The notes under the pieces were generated by a model. It was not told the origin of the DNA. It worked only from the letters and a program-made list of their open reading frames with translations, and made no database searches. DNA of 64,000 bases from Chloropicon primus. Its lineage: Eukaryota > Chlorophyta > Chloropicophyceae > Chloropicales > Chloropicaceae. Positions 1 to 9,829 of the stretch are shown in pieces. How positions within the stretch are numbered: position 1 is the stretch's first letter; every line of letters begins with the position of its first letter. The stretch is taken from contig CP060766.1 of assembly GCA_023205875.1 (NCBI GenBank), positions 434,001 through 498,000 of the forward strand. Direction: 5' to 3'. Position numbers and translations under genes: made by a program.

Positions 1-1551
1 GTCCGGGAACTCGAACTCCTTGTACCCCTCGGAGTACTGCAAGTTGAGCTTGGTCCTGTTGAGGTCCATTCCCAGGCCCGGAACCTTGTTGCTGATCTTG
101 AGGGTGATGGCCTCCTCGGGCTGAATGCGGATCACGAGCTCGTTGTTCCCCAGGGATTTGTCCCCGTACAGCGCGCCCGGGATGCTCTTGAACTGCATCC
201 TGATCTCCGCCTCCCTCTTGTCCAGGGCCTTGCCGGCCTTCATGAGGAAGGGGACGCCCTCCCACCTCGGGTTGTCGATGAAGAGGGCCGCGGCGGCGTA
301 CGTCGGGACGATGGAGCCCTCCGGCACCGTGTCGTCGTCCAAGTAGCCCGGGTACTCGGCACTGCTCGTCGTCCTGCTGGTGTACTGCCCCACCACCACG
401 TCGTCCAAGTCGAGCGTCCTCATGGACCTCAGGACCTTGACCTTCTCGTTCCTGATGTCCTCAGCGTCCAAACTCACCGGCGGCTCCATGGCGAAGAGCG
501 CCAGAACCTGGAGCAGGTGGTTCTGCATGATGTCCCTGATGATGCCGTACTGGTCGAAGTAGCCCCCCCTTCCCTCCGTCCCGAAATTCTCGCTGAAGAT
601 GATCTGAACGTTCTCCACGTACTGCCTGTTCCACAGGGGCTCGAAGACCAAGTTGGCGAAGCGCAGGACGATGAGGTTCTCCACCAGCTCCTTCCCCAGG
701 TAGTGGTCGATCCTGTACACCTGCTCCTCGGTCAGGTGCTTGGCCAGCCCCTCGTTCAGGGCCGCGGAGGTCTCCGAGTCCCGGCCGAAAGGCTTCTCCA
801 CGATCACCCTCGTCCAGCCCTTGGCCGCGGACGCCTTCTTCGAGGTGCACTCCGCAGCCGGAAGGAACACACTCGGTGGGATTGACATGTAGAAGATCCG
901 GTTGGCGTCCGCGTTCCAATCCGCGGGACAATCCATCAAGTACCTCTCCTCCTGAACCAAGAGTTTTTGGTTCAACCTCTCGAACCCTTCCTCACTGTCG
1001 TATCCACCCTGGCAGTAGAAACACTTTTGCAGGAACTCTTCCATCTTTCCAGCGCAGCTCTCTCTCTCATCCACACGGCACGTCAGCCTCGCTTCCAGAG
1101 AGCTGCGGAACTCCTCGTCACTCAACTCGGAACGCGCGTATCCCATGATCACGAAGTTGTCTGTCGGAAGCTGGTTCTGGTAATACAATGCAAACAAGGC
1201 CGGGATGACTTTCCTCTTGGCTAAGTCTCCGCTCGCTCCAAGAACAACGAAAGACAAGAAATCCTTGTTGTCATCCTTCACTCGGGAAGCGTTACCGGAC
1301 GTTACGGTCGCCGCACCTGTCTCCTTCCTCACGATACGGGGCATCCTCTCCGTCGCAGCACGACAACCTACCACGGAGGAGGAAGAGGATGAGGTTCGTG
1401 TTTGGAATGGGAATGAGAATGAGGATGAGGATGAGGAAGAGACTCTTCCTCTTGTGAGGTAGCGAAGATGTCGATGTCTCACAGGTCTTCTTCTTCCGAC
1501 GGTACGGGGAGGCGACGTGGTCTCCGTCCTCATGATCGCGGTCGATCGCAT
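1..1551 (-). CDS. glucose-6-phosphate 1-dehydrogenase, 3' end outside window
   Basis: Oxidises glucose-6-phosphate with NADP+ in the first step of the oxidative pentose phosphate pathway. The minus strand reads [10 protein letters not shown] (dinucleotide-binding motif), [11 protein letters not shown], the active-site signature [21 protein letters not shown] and a C-terminal part around [20 protein letters not shown]. The frame is open to base 1, so the C-terminus lies outside the window. No intron is needed. Start: ATGs at 1551 and 1533 add about 69 residues rich in Arg, Ser and Thr with almost no acid, typical of a plastid transit peptide; an ATG at 1344 would give a short cytosolic-type start just before the catalytic domain. 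I chose 1551. The plastid location is inference; the enzyme identity is secure. It is divergent from the U32 gene. Confidence 0.93.
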   Translation of the reverse strand, partial: MRSTAIMRTETTSPPRTVGRRRPVRHRHLRYLTRGRVSSSSSSSFSFPFQTRTSSSSSSVVGCRAATERMPRIVRKETGAATVTSGNASRVKDDNKDFLSFVVLGASGDLAKRKVIPALFALYYQNQLPTDNFVIMGYARSELSDEEFRSSLEARLTCRVDERESCAGKMEEFLQKCFYCQGGYDSEEGFERLNQKLLVQEERYLMDCPADWNADANRIFYMSIPPSVFLPAAECTSKKASAAKGWTRVIVEKPFGRDSETSAALNEGLAKHLTEEQVYRIDHYLGKELVENLIVLRFANLVFEPLWNRQYVENVQIIFSENFGTEGRGGYFDQYGIIRDIMQNHLLQVLALFAMEPPVSLDAEDIRNEKVKVLRSMRTLDLDDVVVGQYTSRTTSSAEYPGYLDDDTVPEGSIVPTYAAAALFIDNPRWEGVPFLMKAGKALDKREAEIRMQFKSIPGALYGDKSLGNNELVIRIQPEEAITLKISNKVPGLGMDLNRTKLNLQYSEGYKEFEFPD

Positions 1552-2031
1552 CGCTGCCCTGTTGAAGAAGGCGCGTTCCCCTTCGAGCGCATCGATTGGG
1601 ACGTCCTCCCTTTATTGGAACATTTCAGAGTAATGCAACGTGGAGTTTTCAACATTCGTACAAGTATACTCGCACAAGATCGCACAAGATCGACGTTAGA
1701 TAAACTGAAATATTCTTTTTGGACAAAATATTCGTTACTTGAACGGAGAAAATCTTGGACACTCCTCACGCGTCTTTACACTCGTCTGTTGAGTTAAGGA
1801 AAAAAGGGAAAAAGCGGAAGGCGAGCTGTTCGTTTGGGAACGGGCCGAGTTTATCCTTGCTCTGGTGGGAACGTCGGCGCGTCAGTGGAGTGTTAAGGAG
1901 GATATAACGAATCTAAGTCTCGAGAGCTTTCGTTTGACACCTCGATTGTCCGATTTGGTGCCGAATTGCCTCGCGAAGAGCATCCCATCCATCCATCCTG
2001 CAGCACGGAGCAAGAGAGAGAGAGAGAGTGG
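1552..2031. promoter_or_regulatory. intergenic promoter between divergent G6PDH and U32 genes
   Basis: 480 bases without a supported gene. The stretch at about 1610-1800 is clearly more A+T rich than the flanking coding DNA and contains a short direct repeat (CGCACAAGATCGCACAAGATCG). Both neighbours are transcribed away from it, so it probably holds both promoters. No TATA box is certain. Confidence 0.5.
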
Positions 2032-4884
2032 ATGCCTCCTCCTCGTAGCTCCAGTGGTTGCCTCGGGCGCCGCACGTTCGTCGTCAAGTTAGATTTATCA
2101 TCTCTTCGTCGTCGACCTTGCCACCACCGAACGAAGCGGTTCAGACTCCGAGCCATCCAGCACTCCAAAACATCACCATCATCATCACCATTACCATCGC
2201 GACTGGATGGCGCGAGGAAGAAGCCGGAGGTGCTTTCTCCTGTCGGTGGGTGGTCTCAGCTCAAGGCTGCTGTCGCGAATGGCGCGGATGCGGTTTACTT
2301 TGGGGTGACCGACGGGCGGAGGACGGTGAACGGCAGCTTCAACGCCAGGGCGAGGGCGGAGAATTTTGACTACGAGGGTCTCCCGGAGGTCGTGAGTTAC
2401 TTGAGGGCGCACGGGGTCAAGTCCTACGCCTGCGTGAACGTCTTGGTGTTCCAGGAGGAGATCTCCAGGGTCGAGGAGTGCCTCGTGACCCTCAGGGACT
2501 CCGGAGTGGATGCCATCATCGTCCAGGACTTTGGCGTGATGAAGCTGGCGAGGGAGGTCGTCCCGGAATTGGAAGTGCACGCGTCGACGCAGTGCAGCGT
2601 GTCCAGCGCGCAAGGGTCGAGGCACGTGCAATCCCTCGGTGCGACCCGAGTCGTGCTGGGAAGGGAGCTGTCCCTGAGGGAGATCGGCAAAGTGGCTCGA
2701 GACCTCGAGAGCGGCGGGGATCATCCCATCGAGCTCGAGGTCTTCTGCCACGGCGCGCTTTGCGTGTCGTACAGCGGCCAGTGCTTCTCCAGTGAGGCTT
2801 GGGGGGGTCGCTCTGCGAACAGAGGGCAGTGTGCCCAAGCTTGCAGGATGCCGTACGGGCTCCTGGTGGACGGGAAGCTCAAGGACTTGCAAGACTTTTC
2901 GTACCTCCTTTCGCCTCAGGACCTCTCGGCGCTCGCGCTGGTGCCCCAGCTCATGGACGCCGGCGTCTCTTGCCTGAAAATCGAGGGCCGGCTCAAGGGA
3001 CCCGAGTACGTCGCTATCACGACGAGGATGTACAGGGAGGCCGTGGACAAGGCGTGGGAGCAGCGGCACGGGGCGGCCAGCGAGCACTCGGCCCCTTCGG
3101 CGGACGACGAGATGAGGGAGAGGAGGAGGATGCTGGGCCAGATCTTTGCCAGGGCCCAGGACGAAGACAACGACGGGCTCTCGGACGGCTTCCTCGTGCC
3201 GGACCACCAGAAGGTCGTCATCGGAAGGTCGCCGCGCCACCGCGGGGTCTACCTCGGTATTGTGGAATCCATCAACAGGAGGAGGCGCACGGTGACCATA
3301 AGGACTCCGGGCCCAGGCAAGAGGGTTGTCGATCTGAAGGAGAACGACGGCCTGGTCTTTGACAACGGGAGGCCAGAGCTCGAGGAAGCGGGGGGCACGG
3401 TCGTTCAGGCGGTGCAGCGCCAGAAGTATCTCGTCGAGGTCGGGTTTCGGCAGATCAATCTGTCTTGCGTCAACGTGGGCGACCGTGCTTTCCGTAACAA
3501 GGATCCGGGGCTCGAGAAGGAGATCAGGAGCATGGAATCCATGAAGCTGGAGGAGAGGAAGAACGGAATGAGGAGGCCGGTGGCAGTTGAAGTTTCCGGG
3601 AAGTTGGGAGAACCTTTTCGTGTAACCATTCGCGATGACGAGAGGGGTGGTAGCGTCGTCGAGGCGACCAGCCACGCACGTTTGGAGGAAGCAAGGAAGC
3701 AAGCCCTGACCGAAGAGTCCGTTGCTCGTGCCGTCGGCCAGTTGGGCGGCACGCCATTCAGAGTTCAGAGCTTCGAGTTCAACGTGGATGAAAATCTTTT
3801 CCTCCCGATGAACGAAATCAAAGAGGCGAGGCGCAAGGCCATTACAGAGATGATGGAGAAGCCTTCGGAGCCGCCAGGATCGCTGGCTGTGGTGCCAAGC
3901 ACCGCGGTGTCCTCGAGCCCTCGGGATCGGGAGGTCGTCGAGGCAATTGAAAGCGAAGTCTCACCCCGGCTGACCGTGCTTTGCAGGAACCCGGACCAGG
4001 TCTCGGCGGAGCTGCTCTCGCTCGATTTTGTGGACGAGATCTGCTTGGACTTTTTGAGCCTGGAGGGTCTGAAAGAGTCCGTGAGGAGGGTCCAGGGCGC
4101 CGGGAAGAGGGCGATCGTGGCCCTCCCGAGAGTTCTGAAGCCTTCGGAGGAAAATATGGTGGCATCGCTCTCGAAGTTGAGCGACACTTTGTTGGTGAGG
4201 AACACCGCCCAGCTCGAGCAACTCCAGCACCAAAAATCGAAGCGGTTGTACGGCGATTTCTCGCTCAACATTGCGAACAGCCACGCTGCCGAGGCCATGA
4301 CGCAGGCGTACGGCAACCTCGCGAGGTTCGCACCCACTCACGATCTCAACGCGGATCAGATCGTGAGGCTCGCCAAGGGCTTTCGGTCCTCGACTGACAT
4401 GGAGGTTATCCTTCACCACCACCTTCCTATCTTTCACACGGAACACTGCGTGTTCTGCCGCTTTCTCTCACAGGGCTCGAGCAAGAAGGATTGCGGGCAG
4501 CCCTGCGAGGAGCACTCGGTCCACCTTCGAGACCACCTGGGCAAGGATCACCTCCTTCTCGCAGACCAGGGGTGCCGGAACACTCTGTTCAACGCGCAAG
4601 CGCAAAGCGGAGCACGGTTCCTCCACGACAAGTTCCTGGTGGCGGGGATACGGCATTATCGCATCGAATTCGCGGACGAGCCAGCAAGCGCGGTGGCCAC
4701 CGTCGTGAAGGCCTACCAAGAGCTCCTCCTGGGGCACATGGACGCAGCAGACTTGGAGGAGCAAGTCCTGATGAAAATTCTCGATTCCAACGGCGTGCCT
4801 CAAGGCTTCACGACCGGGTCGCTCGAAGTCACAAAGGAAAGGAGCAAGTCCGTGATGAAGAAGACCGCCCACAGCCTCCGATGA
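2032..4884 (+). CDS. peptidase U32 family protein (RlhA/YhbU-like), probably organellar
   Basis: 950 residues, intronless. The open frame begins upstream, but the first ATG is at 2032. Residues 1 to about 55 are Arg/Ser-rich and look like a plastid or mitochondrial presequence. The U32 core starts at KPEVLSPVGGWSQL (bacterial equivalents open with ELLAPAG) and holds ADAVYFGV, HASTQCSVSS and the family signature EVFCHGALCVSYSGQCFSS, followed by RGQCAQACR and LKIEGRLKGPEYV. A second, longer half with another Cys cluster (CVFCRFL, KKDCGQPCEEH, DQGCRN) matches the long RlhA-type architecture. In bacteria RlhA hydroxylates a 23S rRNA cytidine, and UbiU/UbiV bind Fe-S clusters through U32 cysteines. 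A role in organellar rRNA modification is inference. It may not be a protease despite the family name. Confidence 0.88.
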   Translation: MPPPRSSSGCLGRRTFVVKLDLSSLRRRPCHHRTKRFRLRAIQHSKTSPSSSPLPSRLDGARKKPEVLSPVGGWSQLKAAVANGADAVYFGVTDGRRTVNGSFNARARAENFDYEGLPEVVSYLRAHGVKSYACVNVLVFQEEISRVEECLVTLRDSGVDAIIVQDFGVMKLAREVVPELEVHASTQCSVSSAQGSRHVQSLGATRVVLGRELSLREIGKVARDLESGGDHPIELEVFCHGALCVSYSGQCFSSEAWGGRSANRGQCAQACRMPYGLLVDGKLKDLQDFSYLLSPQDLSALALVPQLMDAGVSCLKIEGRLKGPEYVAITTRMYREAVDKAWEQRHGAASEHSAPSADDEMRERRRMLGQIFARAQDEDNDGLSDGFLVPDHQKVVIGRSPRHRGVYLGIVESINRRRRTVTIRTPGPGKRVVDLKENDGLVFDNGRPELEEAGGTVVQAVQRQKYLVEVGFRQINLSCVNVGDRAFRNKDPGLEKEIRSMESMKLEERKNGMRRPVAVEVSGKLGEPFRVTIRDDERGGSVVEATSHARLEEARKQALTEESVARAVGQLGGTPFRVQSFEFNVDENLFLPMNEIKEARRKAITEMMEKPSEPPGSLAVVPSTAVSSSPRDREVVEAIESEVSPRLTVLCRNPDQVSAELLSLDFVDEICLDFLSLEGLKESVRRVQGAGKRAIVALPRVLKPSEENMVASLSKLSDTLLVRNTAQLEQLQHQKSKRLYGDFSLNIANSHAAEAMTQAYGNLARFAPTHDLNADQIVRLAKGFRSSTDMEVILHHHLPIFHTEHCVFCRFLSQGSSKKDCGQPCEEHSVHLRDHLGKDHLLLADQGCRNTLFNAQAQSGARFLHDKFLVAGIRHYRIEFADEPASAVATVVKAYQELLLGHMDAADLEEQVLMKILDSNGVPQGFTTGSLEVTKERSKSVMKKTAHSLR

Positions 4885-5134
4885 ACCACGATGTAACACG
4901 CGAAGAAGATCATCCATTCATAATTACATCATCATCCACTTTTCTTGGCCTCTGGCTCTCCCGGGGATTTTCGAGAGAGGAGGTTGGACAGGGTTAACAA
5001 AGATAACGGTCGGGCTCGTCGCCTCTGGGCTTCGGCTTCGCTTCGAAAGAGAGGGGAAGGAAGGTGTGGAGAGGTCGGGATCAGGGGATGGAAGCAGCGC
5101 TCTTCCTCGACGACGTACGGTAAGAGAGAAGAAG

Positions 5135-6247
5135 ATGAATGACGTCTATGGCTTTCCGCTGAGGTCACCTCCGGCGATGATGTTGGGCGAGGGGCAAGAC
5201 AAGTCTGCCGAGGAGAAGCGGCGGCAGTGCGACGAGGACGAGAAGCATTATCGGAAGAAGTGGGAGAAGGAGTGGCCTGCACCCCTCAAGGGGGTGGTGC
5301 CCAAGCTTTCCACAGACCCTGGTGGCGGTGGGAGCGGCGGCGGCGGCGGCGGAGCGTTTGGGGGCGTGGCCGCTTGGCTGAGGTTCAGGCACCTGAAGAG
5401 CATGTGCAGGCAGGGAGTTCCCGCTCCGTTTCGTCGGGTCGTGTGGTACGAGGCGTCGGGAGCGGCGAGGATCGCGCGGGAGGAATCCGCCCATGTGCAG
5501 TACGGCTTGCTTTCCAGCGACGGTGCGGAGCACGAGAACCAGATCGAGCTTGATCTGCCGAGGACGTTCCCTGACCACCCTTGGTATCAGTCCGAAGGCG
5601 GCCAGTCCGCTTTGAGGCGCGTTCTTGTTGCCGTCAGCAAGTACTGCAAAGACACTGGCGGGTACTGCCAGTCCATGAACTACATTGGCGCGTTCCTTTT
5701 GCTTGCGATGGACAAGGAGGAGGAGAAAGTCTTTTGGGTCATGGTGTGCGTCATCAGGGAGAAAGTCCTTAGCTCGACGTGGAGCAAGCACCTGAGCGGC
5801 TGCCTGATAGAGATGGACACCTTGGGCACGCTCCTGCGGAAGAGGGAGCCGAGGGTCGCCCAGCATTTGGAGGCCATTGGTTGCGACGTGTCCTACTTTT
5901 CCACCGACTGGTTCTTGTGCCTGTACTGCAAGAGCCTCCCATCAGAGACGGTTGCGAGGATCTGGGACAGCTTCTTGCTCGAAGGGCCCAAAGTTCTGTT
6001 CCGCGTTGCGCTCGCGATCATCAAACTTTCGAAGAAACAGGTCTTGGCGTGCACGAATCCTGGGGACGTTTTGACGACTCTGAAGGGAGCCCAGAGCGCT
6101 TTGCACGACCGATGCAAGCTGATGGACCTCGCGTTCAATGGCTTGGGCTCCCTGCCTATTCAAAAAATACAAAAGTACAGAAGCAGGTCGAAGCTTGAGG
6201 TGGACACAACCTTGTCCAAAAGGGGGAGCTACGGTAAAGAAGATTAA
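5135..6247 (+). CDS. TBC-domain Rab GTPase-activating protein
   Basis: 370 residues, intronless. The open frame begins upstream with GTG codons; the first ATG is 5135. A low-complexity Gly run (about residues 65-75) precedes the TBC domain. Family landmarks are KSMCRQGVPAPFRRVVW, the arginine-finger motif IELDLPRTFP (I-x-x-D-x-x-R), the glutamine-finger motif GGYCQSMNYI (Y-x-Q), VFWVMVCVI, YFSTDWFLCLYC and IWDSFLLEGPKVLFRVALAII. Both catalytic fingers are present, so it should be an active GAP that speeds Rab GTP hydrolysis in membrane traffic. The target Rab cannot be told from sequence. It is convergent with the next gene; their stop codons are 27 bases apart. Confidence 0.92.
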   Translation: MNDVYGFPLRSPPAMMLGEGQDKSAEEKRRQCDEDEKHYRKKWEKEWPAPLKGVVPKLSTDPGGGGSGGGGGGAFGGVAAWLRFRHLKSMCRQGVPAPFRRVVWYEASGAARIAREESAHVQYGLLSSDGAEHENQIELDLPRTFPDHPWYQSEGGQSALRRVLVAVSKYCKDTGGYCQSMNYIGAFLLLAMDKEEEKVFWVMVCVIREKVLSSTWSKHLSGCLIEMDTLGTLLRKREPRVAQHLEAIGCDVSYFSTDWFLCLYCKSLPSETVARIWDSFLLEGPKVLFRVALAIIKLSKKQVLACTNPGDVLTTLKGAQSALHDRCKLMDLAFNGLGSLPIQKIQKYRSRSKLEVDTTLSKRGSYGKED

Positions 6248-6274
6248 GTAAGCACTGCATATTTAAGCATTATT

Positions 6275-6783
6275 CTATAAAGAGCTTGTCTGCTCCATGC
6301 TCTCTCTTTGGCCTCTCAGCTGAGCCTGCGATAGACCAAGTGGTCGGGCGATTACCACGTCCATGGACTCCCCCTCGTCAAGGACCATGGTCATGACACC
6401 ATGCAGCTTTCCACAGACCACGCTAACCTCCTCAGGGCACAGTTCTGGAAGACAAAGCAAGGGACCCAGCGTAGCCTTCCTGTCCACGATGGAACTCATC
6501 GTCCTTCCAGGCAGATTGGAAATCGCTGCCCAATCACTTCCCAATTTCTCGTAGGATTCTCTCAGCACTTTGTCCTCCCCCGGCGTCCACAAAAGCTCTC
6601 CCTTTTCTTCTTGAGGTTCTTCTTGGGGTTCTTTTTTGGGCAAGTCTCGCTGTCTGGACAATGGTTCACGCTCAGTTCTGAGTACAATTGGCTTGCTTTG
6701 GAGACAACCGCCTCAAACTTCTTTACCTTGAGCGCGCGGCGTTGGGGACAGCGAGACAGCTCCCCAGCTCTATCCTTCTGCAT
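6275..6783 (-). CDS. small MYB/SANT-like domain protein
   Basis: The supported core is one MYB/SANT repeat, ELLWTPGEDKVLRESYEKLG then SDWAAISNLPGRTMSSIVDR, followed by about 60 residues without a recognised domain. The frame holding it has no ATG before the repeat. A two-exon model fixes this: ATG at 6783, exon 6727..6783, a 35-base intron 6692..6726 (GT..AG), exon 6275..6691, giving 157 residues. A 35-base intron is shorter than any other here (the next shortest is about 77), so the 5' end is uncertain. It probably binds DNA or is part of a chromatin or transcription complex. The target is unknown. Confidence 0.55.
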
Positions 6784-6921
6784 CTTGCGAACGAATTGAA
6801 ACAGGAGTTTCGAGATATCTTGTTGATGGCGCCATTCCCTTCGCCATCATCACCCCCATCCTCCTCCTCACCTCCTCACCTCCTCACCAATCTTAATCTC
6901 ATCTCTCCTTTCGTAACGCTC

Positions 6922-7215
6922 AGCAAGGAGCGGGCGGATTAGGCCCGAGGAGGGAGGAGCTAATCGCGGGAGAACGACGGAGGTCGAGGAGGAACAAGGT
7001 TCAGGGCGAAAGTACGTCTCGAGGGTTTTCCGTGGACCTCTCCCTTGACTCGTTTGGCCGTCGGAGTCGTCGGCTACGCGAGAGACAAGGGGAAGGGGCC
7101 AAATAGCAAGGAGCGGATTAGGCCCGAGGAGGGAGGAGCTAACCGCGGGAGAACGACGGGGGTCGAGGAGGAACAAGGTTCAGGGCGAAAGTACGTCTCG
7201 AGGGCTTTTCGTGGA
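6922..7215. repeat. tandem duplication (period about 180 bp) upstream of carboxypeptidase
   Basis: Two near-identical copies of about 112 bp, 6922-7036 and 7105-7215, separated by about 70 bp. Both contain GGATTAGGCCCGAGGAGGGA, then a stretch ending AAGTACGTCTCGAGGG. Copy 1 has four extra bases and a few substitutions. The second copy ends 16 bases before the M14 start codon, so the duplicated piece is 5' UTR or core promoter. The rest of 6784-7231 has no supported gene. Confidence 0.85.
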
Positions 7216-7231
7216 GAGGAGTTGCTGAAGG

Positions 7232-8944
7232 ATGAGGGCGTCGGGCGGAGCAGTTGCGAGGCTCCTCGCGTTTGCAGTGATCGGTGTTTGCGTGGCGGAG
7301 GGTTTGAACGTGAGCAGCGTTCCGGAGAGGTGGACGTACTGGTCGAACGACGAGATCGCCGAGTACGCGAACCTCCTCGCGAGCGAGAACCCAGCCCGGT
7401 GCAGAGCCGCGTCCATTGGCAAGAGCGCCAAGGGACAGGACATACTGGTGCTGAGCGCGACGACCAAGCCTGGAGTGTTCCTGAATGCAGGGATGGATGT
7501 TTCGGGAACGCCTTCGTTCCTGTACATCGGGAATATGCACGGCAACGAGCCCCTCGGCAGGCAACTGATGGTCTACATGGCGGAGGAACTCTGCGCGAGT
7601 CCAGGGAAAGCACCCGTGGCGAACCCTGCGATCCGCCGAATCCTTTCTTCCGGGGTGGTTCACTTGCTCTTCACGCTGAATCCCGATGGGTTCGATCTCC
7701 GTCGAAGAGAGAACGCCAACGGCGTCGATCTCAACCGCAACTTTCCTGACGCCATTCTGGGGTCCGGGAACATGACGCTCCTTGGCACCGAGGAGCCCGA
7801 GTCTCTTGCCATCGCAGGGTTCGCGAGCCGACTGGGGTCGTCTCTGGTCGGGGCGTCGCTGCTGCACGAGGGAGCCCTCGTCGTCAATTACCCGTTGGAC
7901 GGGGCGGCCTCCGGAAGTCGCCGCCAAAGGGAGCCAAACCCTTCGAGGGACGATGCCCTGTATCGCTACCTCGCCCAACGGTACATCGACGTGCAGCCGG
8001 AGCTTCAGAGCAACGAGGAATTCCCCGGCGGGAAAATTCAAGGGTCGATGTGGTATCCCGTCTACGGCGGTCTGCAAGACTACCTTTACAGGAAGCACAA
8101 CGTTTACACGACGACCGTGGAGATGAATGACCAGAAGTGGCCCCCCGAGGCCCAGCTCGGGGCGCTTTGGAGGCAGCACAGGGCTTCCATGTACGCGTTT
8201 CTTGACGCCTACCTCTGCCAGGGCATTACAGTCAAAGTGAAAAGAGGCCCGGACGATCTCCGTGTGGTCGAAGTAGCCATGGTCACCGAAGAGATGGGAA
8301 GATTGATGGTATTCTCGGGGTCGCTGGGGTACATCAACGGCGATCCCCAAGGAGACTCTTTGCTGACGGTCCACTACCCCGTGCCGCCTGGTGAATACGA
8401 CCTTCAAGTCAATTGGGTTGACAGGGGAGACACGTCCAGTGTAGGAGATCGACAACTCCTGCACGTCAAAGTGGAGGCGAACTCGAGAACCACGGTTATT
8501 GCGGAGAGGCCCGCCCCCGTCGTTTTTTCGGACCCGCTCCCGCCTCTCCCCCCAAACGCGGTGGATGAGCCCGATCTTCCTGCTGCCGATTCACCCTCGT
8601 CGAACGGCGACATCGGGGCGGAGCCTCCCCGGAACAACTTGGTCGTCCCAGGTGACCGCAGGCCGGGACTAGAGACGACTCAGGAAAACGAAATGGGGAC
8701 TCGGGGTGACGGGGTCATCTCCGAGGGCATGAGAAGCAAGGCGATGCTCCTGGAGAAGATCTCGTGGAGAAGGTCCCAGCGGGCCAACGAGATCCAGCAA
8801 GCGTCGTACGTCTCCACCGGGCTGATGATCGTCCTGTTCGTCGCCATCGTTGTGCTTGCCGCCCTCAGATCCAAGAAGTCGAGAGACCCCGCGCAGCGCG
8901 AAGGAAGAAGGAAGACCCCATCGAGTCATGTAAACCTTGTGTAA
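7232..8944 (+). CDS. secreted or membrane-anchored M14 zinc carboxypeptidase (CPD/CPE-like)
   Basis: 570 residues, intronless. Residues 1-23 form a signal peptide (ARLLAFAVIGVCVAEG). The peptidase domain holds the zinc motif GNMHGNEPLGRQ (H-x-x-E), LNPDGFDL, NGVDLNRNFPD, the later zinc-ligand region YSWPH-type replaced here by NYPLDGAAS, and the catalytic glutamate region TVEMNDQKWPPEAQL. These are landmarks of the N/E (regulatory) M14 subfamily. After the catalytic part, LTVHYPVPPGEYDLQVNWV fits the transthyretin-like accessory domain of that subfamily. A single membrane segment (STGLMIVLFVAIVVLAAL) near residue 535 is followed by a short basic tail, so the enzyme should face the lumen or cell exterior. 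It removes C-terminal residues from peptides; substrate preference cannot be told. Confidence 0.9.
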   Translation: MRASGGAVARLLAFAVIGVCVAEGLNVSSVPERWTYWSNDEIAEYANLLASENPARCRAASIGKSAKGQDILVLSATTKPGVFLNAGMDVSGTPSFLYIGNMHGNEPLGRQLMVYMAEELCASPGKAPVANPAIRRILSSGVVHLLFTLNPDGFDLRRRENANGVDLNRNFPDAILGSGNMTLLGTEEPESLAIAGFASRLGSSLVGASLLHEGALVVNYPLDGAASGSRRQREPNPSRDDALYRYLAQRYIDVQPELQSNEEFPGGKIQGSMWYPVYGGLQDYLYRKHNVYTTTVEMNDQKWPPEAQLGALWRQHRASMYAFLDAYLCQGITVKVKRGPDDLRVVEVAMVTEEMGRLMVFSGSLGYINGDPQGDSLLTVHYPVPPGEYDLQVNWVDRGDTSSVGDRQLLHVKVEANSRTTVIAERPAPVVFSDPLPPLPPNAVDEPDLPAADSPSSNGDIGAEPPRNNLVVPGDRRPGLETTQENEMGTRGDGVISEGMRSKAMLLEKISWRRSQRANEIQQASYVSTGLMIVLFVAIVVLAALRSKKSRDPAQREGRRKTPSSHVNLV

Positions 8945-8961
8945 ACCATAATGTCAATCCC

Positions 8962-9672
8962 TTGGCCTGATCAGTGATGATCAATGACCTTCTTTCCCGG
9001 TTACCCCATCAAGCGAGGGTTCTTTGGAAAGAGGGAGAGGAGCATGAATTCATTGTCCTTCGACCTCCCACCGCCGTCCCCCTCCTTCCCCGCCATCATC
9101 ATCATCATCATCATCACCATCACCCTCTCTCCTCTCCCCTTGGCCTGCTCAGTGATGATCAATGACCTTCTTTCCCGGTTACCCCATCAAGCGAGGGTTC
9201 TTTGGAAAGAGGGAGAGGAGCATGAATTCATTGTCCTTCGACCTCCCACCGCCGTCCCCTCCTTCCCCGCCATCATCATCATCATCATCATCACCATCAC
9301 CCTCTCTCCTCTCCCCTTGGCCTGCTCAGTGATGATCAATGACCTTCTTTCCCGGTTACCCCATCAAGCGAGGGTTCTTTGGAAAGAGGGAGAGGAGCAT
9401 GAATTCATTGTCCTTCGACCTCCCACCGCCGTCCCCCTCCTTCCCCGCCATCATCATCATCATCATCATCACCATCACCCTCTCTCCTCTCCCCTTGGCC
9501 TGCTCAGTGATGATCAATGACCTTCTTTCCCGGTTACCCCATCAAGCGAGGGTTCTTTGGAAAGAGGGAGAGGAGCATGAATTCATTGTCCTTCGACCTC
9601 CCACCGCCGTTCCCCTCCTTCCCCGCCATCATCATCATCATCATCACCATCACCATCGTTCATCACCTCCTC
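8962..9672. repeat. four-copy tandem repeat, 177-178 bp unit
   Basis: Units begin at TTGGCCTG at 8962, 9140, 9317 and 9495. Each contains CAGTGATGATCAATGACC, GAGGAGCATGAATTCATTG and an (ATC)n/(CAT)n tract; copies differ by a few bases. The array fills the gap between the carboxypeptidase stop and the CAF1 promoter. Open frames run through it only because the unit lacks stops in some frames; the period is not a multiple of three and the translation is low complexity, so it is not coding. 9673-9829 is GA-rich leader of CAF1. Confidence 0.93.
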
Positions 9673-9829
9673 CCTTTGGGCCTCCGATTTGGATGAGGGA
9701 GAAGGGTTTCCAGTGAGGGGAGGGGCGAAGCGGAGAGAGAGGAGAGAGGGGAGAGGAGGAGAGGGAGAGCAACGAGGAGTGGCGAGGGGCGAGGGGAGTG
9801 AGGTGCGATCCGCTCCGAGGCGAGGCGTC

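Noticed and set aside
2191-3702. 503-codon antisense frame
   Set aside because: Opposite the well-supported U32 gene; G+C-rich coding DNA leaves long antisense frames open.
8984-9716. Open frames of 125-178 codons through the four-copy repeat
   Set aside because: Period of 177-178 bp shifts the frame at each unit and the translation is Ile/His runs from ATC repeats; no family resemblance.
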